Shown one piece after another: positions 5,490-6,866 of a DNA stretch of 6,866 nt. Made by a program: the position numbers and the translations under genes. The stretch comes from an uncultured Clostridia bacterium (lineage in GTDB: Bacteria; Bacillota; Clostridia; RUG12999). Position 1 is the stretch's first letter, and the number at the start of each line of letters is the position of its first letter. The DNA is taken from assembly GCA_938005345.1 (NCBI GenBank), contig CALLNG010000131.1, positions 1 through 6,866 on the forward strand, in the 5' to 3' direction. The notes under the pieces were generated by a model. It was not told the DNA's origin and made no database searches. It worked only from the letters and a program-made list of their open reading frames with translations.

Positions 5490-6035
5490 TTATTTTTTCG
5501 CTTTACCAGTTTTACCTTCTTTACGTCTGATGTGTTCATCCACGTATTTAATCCCTTTGCCTTTATAGGGTTCCGGCGGTCTTTTTTCCCGGACTTCCGC
5601 AGCAAACTGGCCCACTTTTTGTTTATCAATACCTTTGATAATAATCTGGTTGGGAGACGGCACATCAATGGTGATGTCGCTGTTTTCTTCCATTTCAACC
5701 GGATGGGAATATCCCAGGTTCAGTACCAGTTTTTTGCCCTGTTTCTGCGCTCTATAACCAACGCCGTTGACTTCCAGTTCCTTGGTGAAGCCTTCCGACA
5801 CGCCCGTCACCATGTTGTTGAGCAGCGCACGGGTCAATCCGTGGAGCGAACGGTTTCTTTTTTCGTCATTCGACCGCGAAACAATTAATTCTGACCCCTG
5901 CAATTCCACTTTGATTTCTGGGTCAAATGTATCTGTCAGTGTTCCTTTCGGGCCTTTTACCGTCACGGTAGCGCCGTCAATTTTCACATCCACGCCGCTT
6001 GGAATCGCGATAGGCATTTTTCCTATTCTGGACAC
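5490..6035 (-). CDS. rplF: 50S ribosomal protein L6
   Basis: L6 lies near the base of the L7/L12 stalk and the sarcin-ricin loop, where it supports elongation-factor binding. The 181-residue protein shows the usual two repeated domains: the first begins MSRIGKMPIAIPSGV and contains VTVKGPKGTL (24-33), the second contains VNGVGYRA (89-96), LNLGYSHPV (105-113) and the signature PEPYKGKGIKY (154-164), with a lysine-rich tail. The start is GTG (6035-6033), with AGGAGGT (6049-6043) 7 nt upstream and the conserved MSRIG N-terminus. It lies 38 nt after rpsH and 63 nt before rplR. Length and motifs are complete. Confidence 0.98.
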   Translation of the reverse strand: MSRIGKMPIAIPSGVDVKIDGATVTVKGPKGTLTDTFDPEIKVELQGSELIVSRSNDEKRNRSLHGLTRALLNNMVTGVSEGFTKELEVNGVGYRAQKQGKKLVLNLGYSHPVEMEENSDITIDVPSPNQIIIKGIDKQKVGQFAAEVREKRPPEPYKGKGIKYVDEHIRRKEGKTGKAKK

Positions 6036-6042
6036 TGTTTAC

Positions 6043-6049
6043 ACCTCCT
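6043..6049 (-). promoter_or_regulatory. rplF ribosome binding site supporting a GTG start
   Basis: AGGAGGT on the minus strand, 7 nt before the GTG at 6035. The strong site and the family N-terminus MSRIGK decide the start. Confidence 0.85.
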
Positions 6050-6073
6050 CGGCTTTCTCCAAAATTTCAAGTA

Positions 6074-6472
6074 TTACCATACAAACGCAAGAACTTCCCC
6101 GCCAACGCGCTGTGCGCGAGCATCTTTGTCGGTCATGATGCCCTTTGAGGTTGAAATAATGGCAATCCCCATACCACGCAGCACTTTCGGTAGTTCATCT
6201 TTGCCAGCATATATTCTAAGTCCGGGTTTGCTGACTCGTTTAATTCCAGAGATAGCAGCAGATTTTCCCTGACCATATTTTAACGTAACACGAATGATAC
6301 CCTGTACATTGCCATCAATTACCTGATAGCCTTTGATGTAACCTTCATTGTTTAATATTTCGGCAATCGCTTTTTTCATGTTTGACGCCGGAATATCCAC
6401 AGTATCATGCTTTGCAGCGCTGGCATTTCTGATTCTCGTCAGCATATCTGCAATCGGATCTGTTATATTCAT
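6074..6472 (-). CDS. rpsH: 30S ribosomal protein S8
   Basis: S8 is a primary binder of the 16S rRNA central domain and, in E. coli, the translational repressor of the spc operon. The 132-residue product begins MNITDPIADMLTRIRNAS, has IPASNMKKAIAEIL (27-40), RVTLKYGQ (61-68), SGIKRVSKPGLRIYAG (75-90) and the RNA-binding C-terminal motif GIAIISTSKGIMTDKDAR (102-119), ending GGEVLAFVW. Length is normal. The ATG at 6472 follows a strong GGAGGT site, 33 nt after rpsN. Whether S8 regulates this operon cannot be judged, because the equivalent target near the start of rplE lies outside the window. Confidence 0.98.
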   Translation of the reverse strand: MNITDPIADMLTRIRNASAAKHDTVDIPASNMKKAIAEILNNEGYIKGYQVIDGNVQGIIRVTLKYGQGKSAAISGIKRVSKPGLRIYAGKDELPKVLRGMGIAIISTSKGIMTDKDARAQRVGGEVLAFVW

Positions 6473-6505
6473 GAAGTGTACCTCCTTCCTTCTTTTCGAT
6501 TTCTG

Positions 6506-6691
6506 TTACCAACTCGCTTTTTTCACGCCAGGAATCTGGCCTTTGTAAGCCAATTCTCTAAAGCAAATACGGCAAATACCGAATTTTCTCAAATAGGCAT
6601 GTGGACGTCCGCACAATTTGCAACGGTTGTAGTATCTCGTTGAATATTTAGGCGTTCTCTGCTGTTTGAGCACCATTGATTTTTTTGCCAC
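6506..6691 (-). CDS. rpsN: 30S ribosomal protein S14, zinc-binding type Z
   Basis: S14 is needed for assembly of the 30S head. The 61-residue short form has Cys24, Cys27, Cys40 and Cys43 in CKLCGRPHAYLRKFGICRIC, a zinc ribbon, so this is the zinc-dependent type (rpsZ) and not the longer zinc-free paralogue of about 90-100 residues. The C-terminus GQIPGVKKASW is the usual one. The start is GTG (6691-6689), with AGGAGG (6706-6701) 9 nt upstream; an internal ATG at codon 6 lacks such a site and would remove the conserved MAKKS start. It begins 16 nt after the rplE stop. A second zinc-free copy may exist elsewhere in the genome but cannot be seen here. Confidence 0.98.
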   Translation of the reverse strand: MAKKSMVLKQQRTPKYSTRYYNRCKLCGRPHAYLRKFGICRICFRELAYKGQIPGVKKASW

Positions 6692-6700
6692 TTCCCGTTA

Positions 6701-6706
6701 CCTCCT
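6701..6706 (-). promoter_or_regulatory. rpsN ribosome binding site supporting a GTG start
   Basis: AGGAGG on the minus strand, 9 nt before the GTG at 6691 and immediately after the rplE stop. It decides the start in favour of GTG over the ATG at codon 6. Confidence 0.85.
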
Positions 6707-6707
6707 C

Positions 6708-6866
6708 TCAATTCTTACTAAACGGAGCGCCCATCAGTGTTAATAACTCACGAGCTTCTTCATCGGTTTGCGCAGTTGTCACAAAGATAATATCCATACC
6801 TCTGATTTTATCAATTTTGTCATATTCAATCTCCGGGAAAATGAGCTGTTCTCTCACACCCATCGA
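6708..6866 (-). CDS. rplE: 50S ribosomal protein L5 (partial, 5' end beyond window)
   Basis: L5 binds 5S rRNA in the central protuberance and touches the P-site tRNA. Only the last 52 residues are present, in frame from the window edge to a TGA stop: they begin SMGVREQLIFPEIEYDKID and continue through GMDIIFVTTAQTDEEARELL to MGAPFSKN. FPEI.YDK and the GMDI..VTTA.TDEEA pattern are diagnostic of the L5 C-terminus. Roughly the first 125-130 residues of a protein usually about 180 long lie upstream. The stop is 16 nt before rpsN, in the usual rplE-rpsN order. No oddities in the visible part. Confidence 0.97.
   Translation of the reverse strand, partial: SMGVREQLIFPEIEYDKIDKIRGMDIIFVTTAQTDEEARELLTLMGAPFSKN

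Noticed and set aside
5469..5500. Intrinsic terminator after rplF
   Set aside because: The hairpin has only five pairs and no U-tract follows on the transcribed strand; the operon continues without a break.
5477..5698. A 73-codon minus-strand frame overlapping the end of rplF in another frame
   Set aside because: Shadow of rplF; lysine-rich only because of the underlying codons.
5364..5888. A 174-codon open frame on the plus strand opposite rplF and rplR
   Set aside because: Phe- and Arg-rich product of the kind produced by reading lysine- and glutamate-rich ribosomal genes backwards; no recognised motif.
1..6866. A novel defence, mobile or biosynthetic system
   Set aside because: The whole window is filled by the conserved spc/alpha ribosomal cluster with tight spacing; no foreign gene, repeat array or insertion was found.

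Overview
The window is one uninterrupted piece of a bacterial ribosomal-protein supercluster: the distal part of the spc operon running into the start of the alpha operon. Every gene lies on the minus strand, so transcription enters at base 6866 and leaves at base 1. In transcription order the genes are rplE (3' end only), rpsN, rpsH, rplF, rplR, rpsE, rpmD, rplO, secY, adk, map, a small KOW-domain protein gene, infA, rpmJ and rpsM (5' part only). All complete reading frames are intact and of normal family length. No mobile element, CRISPR array, tRNA, rRNA or foreign-looking insert was seen.

The gene order secY-adk-map-KOW-infA-rpmJ-rpsM, the four-cysteine S14 and the strong AGGAGG-type ribosome binding sites point to a Firmicute (Bacillota). 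The protein sequences and moderate GC fit Clostridia, perhaps an Oscillospiraceae/Ruminococcaceae-type anaerobe. That last step is a guess from general resemblance, not a search.

Layout in transcription order: bases 6866-4305 hold the core ribosomal proteins L5, S14, S8, L6, L18, S5 and L30; 4275-3835 is L15; 3833-2538 is the SecY translocon channel; 2479-1847 is adenylate kinase; 1827-1069 is methionine aminopeptidase; 1072-824 is the KOW protein; 807-589 is IF1; 536-423 is L36; 294-1 is the first 98 residues of S13. The cluster therefore couples ribosome assembly (L5, S14, S8, L6, L18, S5, L30, L15, L36, S13), translation initiation (IF1), N-terminal processing of new proteins (Map), membrane insertion and export (SecY) and adenylate balance (Adk).

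Spacing is tight: 1 nt between rplO and secY, a 4-nt map/KOW overlap, and otherwise about 15-65 nt. The exception is 128 nt between rpmJ and rpsM, which can fold into a long interrupted hairpin just ahead of rpsM and is the best candidate for a regulatory element. Five genes start with a non-ATG codon (GTG for rpsN, rplF and secY; TTG for map and infA). There is no gene-free stretch over 300 bases. I do not see a new biological system here; the findings are modest details of an ordinary, highly conserved region.
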